From assembly GCA_033439295.1 (NCBI GenBank), contig JAVTLE010000010.1, positions 1,674,001 to 1,738,000 on the forward strand: DNA of 64,000 bases. The letters are read 5' to 3'. This DNA is from Deuterostichococcus epilithicus (Eukaryota > Chlorophyta > Trebouxiophyceae > Prasiolales > Stichococcaceae). Below are positions 54,588 to 64,000 of the stretch, piece after piece (position 1 is the first letter of the stretch; each line of letters opens with the position of its first letter). A program made the position numbers and the translations under genes. The notes under the pieces are model-generated. The model searched no databases and had not been told where the DNA came from. It worked only from the letters and a program-made list of their open reading frames with translations.

Positions 54588-57500
54588 TCACAGCCTGACG
54601 CCGCCGCCGGCAAGACAGCCGCAGCAGCCGGGCCCGCGCTCGCTTTTGGCAGCCTTCACGGCACGCATGTCCGCCTCGTCCCACCGCTTGGCGACGCCAG
54701 AGTCCCGCATCGCACGCAGCCGCTTGGCGACCTGCGGGTTTGCCAGCAGGCAGCGTCTCACGCTGGACGCGCGCGCACCAGGCGCTTCCAGCCTCGTGCC
54801 TGGCCGGCTGCAACGTCCTGGCCATCCTTGTGCACTGCCTGTGCTGTCGTGCCGGGCGGTGCCACGATGTGTCCAACATGCACAGTGCTAGGCTCCCAAG
54901 GAAAAGGGGTGGGGGGGACTCTGAGGAGGTAGGGCACCTTTGCGGCGGAGGGGCGGGACAGGGGGTTGGACGCCCAGCAGTCGGCGATGAGGGCGCGGAC
55001 CTCGGGCGGCCAGTCGTCCGGCAGCGGCTGCCTGAAGCCGCCAGCCACCCGCTCGGCGTACTGAAACACCCGGTCCACCATGTCTGCACGCGCAAGTACT
55101 CGGGTGACATGCGCATCGCCATACTGTGCTGCTTGGGTCCATGGGGCTGGCAGTCGACAAGACATGCGGTGAGCAGTCGGCATCTGCTGCAGGCAGCAGA
55201 CAGAGGCTGTCCCGCAGCGCGGTGCCGGGGTCGCGGCGACGCTTGTCACGGCTGTGTTGTGACCGGGTGGACGCGCTGGTCGATGCGGGCCGCCACACGC
55301 ACCCTCGCCGGAGACGATGGCGATGGTGGGCGTGTAGCTGAGCAACTCCCACATGACGACGCCCAACGAGAAGACGTCCACCTTCTCGTTATAAAATGTG
55401 CCGCGCAGCACCTGCGGGCAAAGGAGACTGGCGTCATCGTTCCCTGATGTAGACCACAGCGCACTCCAGAATCCCGCTGTGTGGGGCCTACCACATGTAT
55501 GCTCGGATTGTTTTCAGGGTTCATCCGGTGCACCCCAGAGCTGGTGCACCCCAGATGTGCTGCCGTGCAGCAGGTTGACGCCGCATCATTCAAGATAAGG
55601 TTCCCTCTTGGAGGTCACTCCCGATGGCACCTGTTGATTGCCAGTGTGCACAGGCGGACGTGTTCAGACCCATTCTGAAATTAATGTCATTGCGGGAGGG
55701 GGCAGGAGGCGGTGACTCGCCTCGGGCGCCATGTAGCACAGGCTGCCGGTCTGGCCGGTCATGCGGTAGGCCATGTTGGCGCTGGCCAGGTGCACGCTGC
55801 CGTCGTAGGCGCTGCCCTCCGATGCCATGCCGCAGCTGACCTTTGCCAGGGACACCTGTGGGCCACAGAGCAGAGCTATCGATAGGTAAAAGGTTCGAGA
55901 GGCTCGCGCTGTCAGAGCTGCCCTCGAACGCGATGCCGCAGCGGACCTTTGCCAGGAACACTTGCGGCCATAGACAAAGGGCTCATAAGATGGGGGGTTC
56001 AGGGAAGCAGCGCTGCCCTCTTGACGCCATGCCACGACCGACATTCGCCAGCAACCCCTGCAGCAGCAGGTTGACTCAGCAACTGATGCAAGGGTCAAAC
56101 GGACGCCACGCCGCAGCTGACCTTGTCTAGCGAGATCTGCGGCCATGGAGCCAAGATTTTGGGATTAGCAGGTTCAGTTTGCAAGTTCAGGGAAGCAAGC
56201 GGCTATCAGAGCTGCCCTTGGGATGCCACGCCGCAGCCATGGCGGCGCGCGGTCCAGTATGGCTGAGCATGCCGTTGCATGAGCTCTGGAGCGTGACCTG
56301 CCAGATGCGAGATGAGATTGCGCGAGCGCCATCCACTGCAGGGCTTGCATCGAAAACTGGAGGACGATCACCCGCCCAGCAGTCGGGTTGATGTCCTCTG
56401 AACCCGCTGATTTGCTCGGCCGTCTGGATATGCTCCCGACATTCGACACACATCTACCATCAGTTCCTAGCCGAAACTCCAGTGTCTGTGTCCAGAGGAA
56501 GAACGCCGAACGCATGACGTCATTTGCATGAGGAAGTTCCGAGGAGCACCCTGCGCAGCTGCTGCATGAGGTGGGCGCGGCGGGTGCTGCTGGCACCGCT
56601 GTGCGCTGCGACCATCGGCGAGTCGTTGCCGCCGCTGCCGCAGCTGTCCACCGAGCTGCGCCGTGTGCTCCGGCGCCCAGCCACCTGGCACAGGACACAC
56701 AATGATCAGACAGGCGCTGGGAATAGGGGAGGATGGCAGGATGTGCTGTCGTACACATGGTGAAGCATGCAGGCCGGCAAGGTGGCAGATGTACAGTTGC
56801 TCTTCAGGAGGCAACAGGTTCCTGGTGGTCTCGGAATGAGGGGCGAGTTGCTTCGCGGGAAAAGGTCGACTGTTGCAGCCTGTTGCCTTGCGCCGGCGGG
56901 ACGTCACGCACCAGTGCGAGGAGTGCCTTCACGCTGCCGTGGGCGCTGGGGTTGTGGCTGGCCCTCGCGGTGGTGCCAGGGACACCTGACATGCCGCCGG
57001 CGCCAGAGTCGCCCGCAAGGCCGCTGCCGTCCCCGCCGCGGCTGACCCGCAGCTTGGCCGCCACCTCCGCATTCAGCGCCGCCTGCTGCACCGGCGCACT
57101 GCCGGCCCTGTCGCCATCCAGCTCCCGAGAGGCAGCCCTGCAAACATCCACTCAGGTTGCGGTCTTGGCGCTCAAAGCGGCTGCATGACTTGGAAGATGC
57201 AGCCTCGCAATTCGAATTTGCATCCTCTGTTGACGGTGCAGCTGACGGTGCCGCGAGTCGCTCTGCACGAGCACAGGAGTCCCCTGCTATGGCTGCTTCG
57301 GAATGTTGCCGGTTTTTCTCGGATGCTCTGTCCGGGCATGTAGGGAAGGTGGAAAGCTTGCAGGCCGCCCACCTGATGCCACGCAGGCGCTGGGCCACGC
57401 CGCTGCCGCGAGGTAGCGGCGGCAGCCGTGCAGCAGGGCCATCAACCTCGCCGCGGCCCAGGAACCCCATGGACTTGGTCGCGAGGCACGGCGGCCTGGG

Positions 57501-58274
57501 CGGCAGCGCGAGCCCCTGCAGCAACACTCGCCAACGGCGGCGTCAGCCGGTTGGGGTCTGTGTCTCGATGGCATCCTGGCTAGCGACCGATGCGTCACCT
57601 GCTGCACATGCCGAGCCGCCCGGGAGCTGCCGCTTCGCAAAACCCCTTGGCCTGGCCAGCGGCCGCACTTGAGCAACACACACATGCCGGCATGCGCCCA
57701 GCTCGCATGCCACCGACCTCGCATCTTGGCTGTGCGGGCGCACCTGCAGCATGGTGCGCGACAGGGGACCGCTGTTGGAGCGGCGGGCCAGCGCCTCCTC
57801 AACGACCTCGTCGGCGTCCAGTGACAGGTCGTCCAGTTGCGCGCTGTCCTCCCGAGACAGCCGAGGCGGCGCCGCATGCGCCTGCAATGGCAGGCTTGCG
57901 ACTGAGTCGGGGGCAGCAGCAGTGGTGATGCAGGGGCTCCCGGTGTTGATCAAGCTGTCACCTTGTGATGCTTGAGGGCCGCGGCAGCTGGCATGCCCGG
58001 CGGAAGCCTGCTGCAGAGCTGGTCGGAGGCTCGCTGCAGCAGGCGATCACAGAGGGGACAGCGCTGAAAGAGGGAGGTGGGCAGACCCAGCAAGGGAAGG
58101 GCACCTGGCAGGGCAGAGGCTGTGGCCTCCGCTGGTGCCAGCCGTCTGCGCCCTCCTGCCACTGCGCCGCCTGCGGCGCCTCGCTTTCAGACCAGCGCCG
58201 AAACTCCTCCTGCTCCTGCTGCTGCCGCTGCTGGTGCAGGCAATACTCCTGGGCCAGGGCTGCCAGCGGACTTG

Positions 58275-58336
<62 letters not shown>

Positions 58337-61300
58337 GCTGCGCAGGACGCCTCCTGCTGCAGCAAGTCCGGCCTGACGAGCGGCACCGCCGCCGCACGAC
58401 CGGGTGGCAGTGGTCCCTCGGGGATGCTCTCGAAGCTGTCCGGACCACTGTGGCGCGGCCCGCTGCCACCGCCGCCGTGCGGGCTGCCTACCATGGTCGC
58501 ATCTGGCGACTGGCTCTGGCCCATGTGAGCCGCCGCTGCCGCCGCCCCCATCGCCTCCGCCGTTCGCCGCAGCAGCTCCTGCTGCACGATGATGTTTGCC
58601 GCCATGGCCGGCGAGTGCCCCGCTCGGGCAACCGCCGCCGCCGCGGCCTGAGCCGCCGCCGCATCCGCCGCTGACACCTGAGCGGCTGCGGCCGGCACGA
58701 GCGGGGGCTGCGCGGGCTGCTCGCCTGGCGCCTCGTCAGACGACACCCGCGGCCCCTGCTGCCAGGCGGCGTAGTCCGTGGAGCACCGCCGCTCCTGCTG
58801 CGCTGCCAGGGCGTCAAAGCCCATACCCCTGAGCAGCGACTGCAGCTGCTCCGTGCTCTGCGCCATGGGCACGCCAGAAGCCACGTCCTACGGGACATGA
58901 GAGGCCAGCCTGAGTATTATCACAGGGCCTTGCCGATACATGCCATCTGCACTGGACCACACTCCTGCAACCCTGTAACACCTGCGACGTTGGTTCAACG
59001 ACACCAAACACGCAGCGCAGCCCGATGCGGCAGCAGGGGCGAGGCAGGAGGACGCTACGGGAGCAGCGCCGACCGATCAGACCGCGCGCCCGAGCAGTTT
59101 CTGGCACGTGTTTACCCGCTCACCTTGATGCACTTGTGCAGCCCAAAGTCGGCCAACTTGGCGTCAGCCTTGCCCGGCACGGGGCTGGTCAGCAGGATGT
59201 TCTCCAATTTCAGGTCGCGGTGCACGATGAGCGGCGAGAAGTGGTGCAGGTACGCCAGCGCCTCTGCGATCTGCAGCGCCCACCGCAGTGCGTCCTGTGC
59301 AGGTTGGAGCGCCAAGGTTGGAACAGGGATCCCTGACAATGAATGTTGTGAGCGCACACGGAAGGCGAATTTCGAGAATTCCATCGCTCTTTGCTATGCC
59401 CAACCGCAGCGCGTCCTCCAGCAGGAGCACAGAGTCAGATATGGGAAAGCTACAGGGCAGGTGCGCTGACATGCTATCCCAAGCCCTCGTGTGCATGATG
59501 TAGCACAGCACACTTGTCAAGCCCAGCAGCTGGTGACCGCCTCTTCGGTTGACGACCCCTTCATGTGCATGGCACGATCTGAGGGTTCTGTGGCATGTCA
59601 AGCTCGCCGACCCAATACATGTGACCCAGTCCAGCACACTTGTCAGGTGAAGGTGACACAAGACTGTCGGGTCCACACCTGGCGCCCGAAGAGGCGGTGG
59701 TCCAGAGTGGAGTAGTATGCGTCCACCAGCAGCGCCTTGAGCGTGCCGCCCGCCATCAGCTCCTGCAGAATGAATCCATCTGGGATTCACCAGGTTTCTT
59801 GACGTTGGGGTTACCTTGACCACTGGTTGGCTGGCCTTCGTGCACCAAGGCAGTGGACACGAGGCAGCATGCGTGACGGCTCTTGCCGCAGCGACCCAGG
59901 AGAACCTGCGGCTGAGCGGGCGGCGGAAGGGAGCAGACGCGGGGCAGGGGTCACACCTGGACCAAGAACATGGATCGCCGCATTGCCTCGGCGCTCTCGT
60001 TCCGCATCGCGCCAACGCCCTTGAACTCCACTATCGCCGGGTGTCGCAGCTGCCGCAGCACTGCGCGCAGAAGCAGAGCCCCTCGATGAACTGTCCAACT
60101 TGCGTCATGGCAGTGCTTGTCCTAGTCGCAGACAATCACCAGCAAACTTCCACATCACTGCCCCTGCAGCCGCGTGCGCTGGCCGCCATTCCCGACTTTG
60201 ACCAATCGCCTGTGCCGGTCGAAGCTCCCGAGGCTGAGCACATGCAGCACCTCCACGGTTCATGCGGGTTCCGGATCCCCGGTTTTGGTTTCAAGGCGCA
60301 CCGTCAGTCTCGGCGATGAAGCCGTGCAGCTCCGTCTCGTCGCCCAGCACCGCGGGCTTGAGCTGCTTCACGGCCACCAGCTGACCGCCGCTTTTCGACG
60401 CCCTGTCCAGCGACGAAGCCTGCGACGGCCGCCGGAAGGAGGGCGCCCGCGACATGGACCGTCGGCGGCCGGGCGCTTGGGTTTTGGCGTCCTGCGCCGT
60501 GCTGAGTCGCCGCAGCCGGCACTTCTGTACGGTCGCAAAGGCGCCCTGCCCCAGCGGCTCCTGCATGGCAGGTGGCAGATGTTCATAAGGGAGGCGTTTG
60601 ACAGGTTTCCGGTCAGCTGTCCGGACGCCTGTTGGTGGTACCTCCACCTGCAGAGCCCAGCAGCACGCAGGCCTGAGATCTGTGGGCTTGCAGTGCAGCT
60701 GTCCTGACGTCATGCCTCATTCTCTCGCCGTCCAAGTGTGTAGCGGTGCTCTGCAAGAAGTCGAGCAGTGCAGTGGGGTGGGGGGGCTCACGAAGTTGTC
60801 GAGCTGCGCGGCATCGATGTACATGTCGCCGCAAAGGTTGCGCAGCAGCCTGCTAGCGTCTGCGTCCCGGAGCTCCGCGTCCCGCAGACCGTCCTCAAAC
60901 CGCACTTCCGCATCCTGCATGTGATGAGCTCCATCTCTGGGCTTTTGGAAGGCAAACCCTGAAGACCAGATGCTGCGATGAGACGGGACGGGATGTCGCC
61001 CTTTTGACTGCGGTCCACCAATCAGCAGCCAGTCAAAGGCTGGCCGGGTTGCGGGTCCATTGTGCAGGTCCGCCATTGGCAGCTTCGTGACTTCTGCACG
61101 CTGCAATTGCAGTTGGTTGCTTAGCCATGTCGCACTTGGTCAGCTTCCGCAGGCGCTGCGCTGAGGTGGCCCATGCTGCCGGCGTGCTGGTTCGAGGACG
61201 GCAGCCCGTCGCTGCTTAGGCTGCCCGCATTGGCCATCTCCATGTCCTTCAGCCGCTGGTCCGACGCCACCCGCTTGATCTTTGCGTCGCGTGCATCACA

Positions 61301-61738
61301 ATTGCCTGCGGCGGGTGATATGATGACTTTGAAAGCTTAATTTGTTCAAGATGATGGACCTGCGACCCTGGGAATTGACTGAACGGCGAGCAAATGAAAA
61401 CATCTTCTGTGCTGACACGATGCCGCCGCGGGCGCACCTTCGCTGAGGATGTCAAAGAACAGCGAGGCGTCGCCCACCAGCTTGCGCTGCACCGATTTGA
61501 TGAGCTCAGACTCGTGCTCAGCCGAAGCAAAGCCGCTGCGCGTCATGAGAGAGCCCGCCTTGGGCGGCGTGCCGTTGGGCGCCAGGCCGCTGAGGTTTTC
61601 AGCTGACCGGGACAGTTTCATGCCGGCAGGAGCGGTCATGGTGAAGCGCCCCCGCCGGCTGCCGTCCGGCATGGGCACAGGCGCAGTCGGCATGCGGCGG
61701 GCAGTGGGCTGGACCCCGACATCGATGTCGGCCGCCAT
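54588..61738 (-). CDS. TKL/Raf-like protein kinase with a large activation-segment insert
   Basis: Predicted serine/threonine kinase. Early exons join in phase: 61438-61738, 61136-61305, 60792-60914, 60302-60647, 59957-60060, 59679-59762, 59124-59294, 58105-58887. Later ones are less certain at their edges: about 57745-57950, about 56925-57138, about 56555-56692, then 55721-55855, 55303-55411, about 54942-55082, 54588 to about 54745. About 200 N-terminal residues ([36 protein letters not shown]) precede [65 protein letters not shown] and [12 protein letters not shown]. Then several hundred residues of low complexity, including Gln20 and [13 protein letters not shown], interrupt the domain. 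It resumes at [54 protein letters not shown] and [11 protein letters not shown]. The C-terminus is basic and Cys/Gly-rich. All catalytic residues are present. The intron after APE uses a GC donor. Confidence 0.85.
55811..56240 (-). repeat. Series of decayed exon-start copies in a kinase intron
   Basis: The acceptor-side edge of the exon 55721-55855 ([15 protein letters not shown]) is repeated upstream in its intron at about 55916-55972 ([14 protein letters not shown]), 56010-56060, 56104-56152 and, partially, 56205-56240. Spacing is near 95-100 bases. The pieces atgccgcagctgacctttgcc and ggaagc..gcgct..ccct recur with increasing divergence. Confidence 0.8.
58276..58335 (-). repeat. CTG/CAG trinucleotide run, 20 units, encoding Gln20
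   Basis: Twenty uninterrupted ctg triplets on the plus strand read as CAG in the kinase exon 58105-58887. They give a pure Gln20 tract inside the insert between the kinase DFG and APE motifs. Purity makes length variation between isolates likely. Confidence 0.95.
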
Positions 61739-62269
61739 CCGCTGCTCCGGGTCTTACAGCATGTGGAGTGCAGGCGGCGGGCGGCGGGTCAGCTGCAGCA
61801 GCAGAGGAAGTAGTCTCGAGCAGCCATTCCCTAAAGGAGCGTTGCTTGTGCGGAGTTGCTAACAAATTCTTTGCCGAGTACCGCGGCTTTGCACCAGCGC
61901 CGCGCAAGATCAAGAAGGGCCGGAAGCAGGGCAACTAGCACATCGGCTCTCACCTCTACTGTCGAAGACCGGCAGCCCACGATCGACGGTTGAGTTTGCA
62001 CTGATTTGCCGTCTATGCAGCGGGAGAGAAGCACGAGGAGAGTCCACGCTACGTCCGACTCCCCGGTTGTGACGTCAAGGGACGAACGACAAGCAGCGAG
62101 AGTACTGCCGGCTGTTTACGCAGCAGCCGACTCCGTATCGGCCGGCAAAAGTTTCTCACGAACTTTGCTTGCAGCTCGTCGAGCGGCTGATGCGCGCATT
62201 GTGCATTGTGCCGCTGCACGAGTCAAACAAAGCAGATGGCTGACTAATTTCTGTGCTTTTGCCGACCCC

Positions 62270-62664
62270 TCGTGGACGGCAAAGCTGCTTTCACGGACGG
62301 TCTTTCTCGACCTGCACAATCTTCTGTGTGCACAGCCTGCCTCCGCGAGTTTCTCCACTTTGAGCTGCGTGACCGAAAGTCCCTGAAAATCTCCGGAATT
62401 GAAATTTTCAGGGGGTCCGTCGTACTTCGGCTCTGCGACAGCATCATCGCCATCGGCATTTCCTGAGCTGCGTAGCAAGGACGAATCAACTTCTTCGCGC
62501 CCCCACACAGAAGCCGCGAAGCCAGGCACCGCAGGCTTGCGGCAGCCGCCACTCAGCCGCGCCGCCGCCGCACAACACTCACCCTGCACACCCAGGCTTG
62601 CCGCTTGCCGCAGCGACGGCTTCTGCGATGGCCTAGAGTGGCGATGAGCAAGTGGCGCAAACAT
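62270..62664 (-). CDS. Possible first exon of an unidentified minus-strand gene
   Basis: A minus frame starting MFAPLAHRHSRPSQKPSLRQ at 62664 stays open through VWGREEVDSSLLRSSGNADG, EPKYDGPPENFNSGDFQG and LSVTQLKVEKLAEAGC. It looks more protein-like than most shadows and could be a transit-type leader. It overlaps the EIF1AD start by about 20 bases on the opposite strand. No downstream exon could be joined. It might be a separate gene or a 5' exon of the kinase gene. Confidence 0.25.
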
Positions 62665-63604
62665 GTGACGCAAGCGACGGAGCATCTGGAGCCGCCCTGC
62701 GATGGACAGCAGATCGCGCAAGCCGTCGGCAGCCGCGGCAGCAACCTCATCGAGGTGAGAAGTTTGTGCTGTTTCCTCTCTTGGGAGCAGGGAGCCCGCT
62801 GTGATGACGCGCGTGCAACTGTCACAGCTTGCACATGTTGGACATGCATGTGGCGGCCGTGCTAACCGGCAGTCACCAGCCGCTGTGCCTCCACAAGCAA
62901 GCACATGCAGTGTCTGGCATGCAGGTGAAGCTGCCGGACGGCCAGCAGACGCTGTGCGTGCTGCCGTCCAAGTTCAACAAGAAGCTGTGGGTGAAGCGCG
63001 GCGGCTTCCTGATTATTGAGCACGGCGAGGTGGACCCGCAGCAGAGCGTGACCGGCACCATTGTGAACGTGCTCTACGAGAAGGACATCCGCCACCTGCA
63101 GTCCCTGCCCGGTGTCTGGTGCGCGGTGTCTTCATCAGTGCTTCTGCTCTTCTGTTTGGAGACAGGACACGGTGGACATTGTGGAGTTCGCATTGCGGTG
63201 CTCAGTCATTTGAGGTTGCCTGCACGCAGGCCCGAGAGCTTTGCGAAGCAGGCAAAGGTTAGCGATGACGATGCGGAAGGTGGGTGTTGGAATCATCTCG
63301 TACATGGTTGATGTATTGTCAACAAGCATTTGCTGGCGGTCATGCCACTGCATGAGCTGCGCACGGTGCCGTTGGATGTGATGGGCGAGTGTCTTAGCGT
63401 TGCCACCCAAAACGTGCAGGGGTGCAGCTCAAGGACCTGGAGGACGCAGTGCCGGATGAGGGTGCCAAGCTGACAGCAGAGGAGGAACAGGAATTTTACA
63501 GCTCTGATGACGAAAACCTGCCGCCGCTGCGGCCCAACACCAATCGGCCAATCCGGGAGTACACATATTCTGACGACGAAAGCTCCTCTGACGACGATGC
63601 CTGA
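62644..63604 (+). CDS. EIF1AD: EIF1AD-like RNA-binding protein (eIF1A domain)
   Basis: Small OB-fold protein related to eIF1A; the animal homologue, EIF1AD/haponin, is a probable RNA-binding nuclear protein. Exons: 62644-62754, 62925-63118, 63230-63279, 63420-63604. The sum is 540 bases, 179 residues, close to the human protein. Hallmarks: MSKWRKHV, QQIAQAVGSRGSNLIEVKLP, LCVLPSKFNKKLWVKRGGFL, IVNVLYEKDIRHLQSLPG, VWPESFAKQAK, and the acidic C-terminus EFYSSDDENLPPLRPNTNRP, YSDDESSSDDDA. The exon 2 donor was set at GTCTG|GTGCGC because it restores the family's WPE-F sequence across the junction. The start is the first ATG and gives the expected family N-terminus. Confidence 0.95.
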
Positions 63605-63756
63605 AATGCATCTGCTAATCTGAACACAACCCTGGTTTGTGAGAGTCTGTGTCAGCCCCGAAGTATCTACCTAGATATCTGTCCACTGGCTTCTTGAGTC
63701 AAAGTGTTGCGAATTCATGCTTTGCCACATTATGGGGAAGCAGCACCAAAAAGAAG

Positions 63757-63870
63757 CTACATGATGTCGTCGATGTCAAGGGTGCCGTTCGCCAGAGCCA
63801 CCAGGGTGTCACGCAGCTTGCCCACATGTGCCGCCTCGGCCAGCGGCGTCTTGCCTTCATTGTCCTCAGC
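63757..63870 (-). CDS. Last exon of an ankyrin-repeat protein (partial, runs off the window)
   Basis: After a CTTGCTGCAG acceptor, the minus strand reads AEDNEGKTPLAEAAHVGKLR, a clear ankyrin repeat (DxEGxTPLxxAAxxG), then DTLVALANGTLDIDDIM and a stop at 63757. The rest of the gene lies beyond the right edge or in exons between 63871 and 64000 that I could not identify. Function cannot be assigned from one repeat. Confidence 0.7.
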   Translation of the reverse strand, partial: AEDNEGKTPLAEAAHVGKLRDTLVALANGTLDIDDIM

Positions 63871-64000
63871 CTGCAGCAAGTATCAAGCCTTTAGGCAGCC
63901 CACACCAACCAGTAGAACAGCCACCACTGCATGTGCACGGCGAGTGACAGCCACAAGAAAAGCCCGTTGCCAGGCACTATGCACGAACACGTGGTGTTTC

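Noticed and set aside
57965-58674. Plus-strand ORFs with poly-Cys, poly-Ala and poly-Leu runs
   Set aside because: They are frame shadows of the Gln20 tract in the minus-strand kinase exon, which is fixed by the surrounding kinase domain.
62330-62420. LSVTQLKVEKLAEAGC resembling the RAD51 N-terminal helix-hairpin region
   Set aside because: The match is short, the following residues do not continue the RAD51 pattern, and no ATPase exons lie nearby.
1-64000. Search for tRNA, rRNA, transposase or integrase genes and a prokaryotic defence system
   Set aside because: No cloverleaf-like, rRNA-like or transposase/integrase motif was recognised by eye. The dense introns rule out a prokaryotic island. 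A formal scan could still find small RNAs.

Overview
This window is nuclear DNA from a GC-rich, very intron-dense eukaryote. It most probably comes from a green alga of the chlorophyte lineage, perhaps a trebouxiophyte. The reasons are: genes split into many short exons of about 35-350 bases; splice sites dominated by CAG|GTGCG or GTGAG donors and TGCAG acceptors; occasional TGTAA signals after stop codons; and plant-lineage gene content (a thylakoid PsbP-like protein, a plant-type LSD1-like demethylase, a PHF1/SEC12-like protein, a peroxisomal 2-hydroxy-acid oxidase and an organelle-type RecX). There are no operons and no sign of a plasmid, phage or intact transposon. Most long single-frame ORFs are shadows, so the gene models below were assembled exon by exon from splice sites and family homology recalled from memory.

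Layout, left to right: a minus-strand protein with heptad repeats and a possible nuclease-like end (0.65-2.6 kb); a plus-strand LSD1/LDL histone demethylase (3.1-10.7 kb); plus-strand DCAF13/SOF1, a ribosome-biogenesis WD40 protein (11.4-15.1 kb); a plus-strand 3-ketoacyl-CoA reductase-like SDR (15.5-17.7 kb); a minus-strand coiled-coil protein (17.9-20.7 kb); minus-strand eIF2D (21.1-25.2 kb); a small plus-strand orphan (25.6-27.1 kb); a minus-strand Sfp/AASDHPPT-type phosphopantetheinyl transferase (27.3-29.3 kb); a minus-strand CS-domain/cyclophilin fusion (29.9-31.7 kb); plus-strand RecX (32.2-33.8 kb); a minus-strand SEC12/PHF1-like protein (34.2-36.9 kb); a plus-strand ARID-Tudor protein (38.4-43.1 kb); a minus-strand coiled-coil, Pro/Ala/Gln-rich protein (43.8-47.5 kb or more); a minus-strand FMN 2-hydroxy-acid oxidase (48.6-51.5 kb); a plus-strand PsbP-like lumen protein (52.0-54.0 kb); a minus-strand TKL/Raf-like kinase (54.6-61.7 kb); plus-strand EIF1AD (62.6-63.6 kb); and the last exon of a minus-strand ankyrin protein (63.76 kb to beyond).

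The genes are mostly unrelated housekeeping functions: two translation or ribosome factors plus an eIF1A-like protein, two chromatin proteins, lipid/CoA and peroxisomal metabolism, secretion, and photosynthesis. The feature that unites the window lies in the introns. In at least six genes an exon edge (splice junction plus a few tens of coding bases) has been locally duplicated into the neighbouring intron. The copies range from about 99% identical to strongly decayed. A second notable feature is the kinase, whose catalytic domain is split by several hundred residues, including a Gln20 tract, between DFG and APE. Three introns appear to use GC instead of GT donors.
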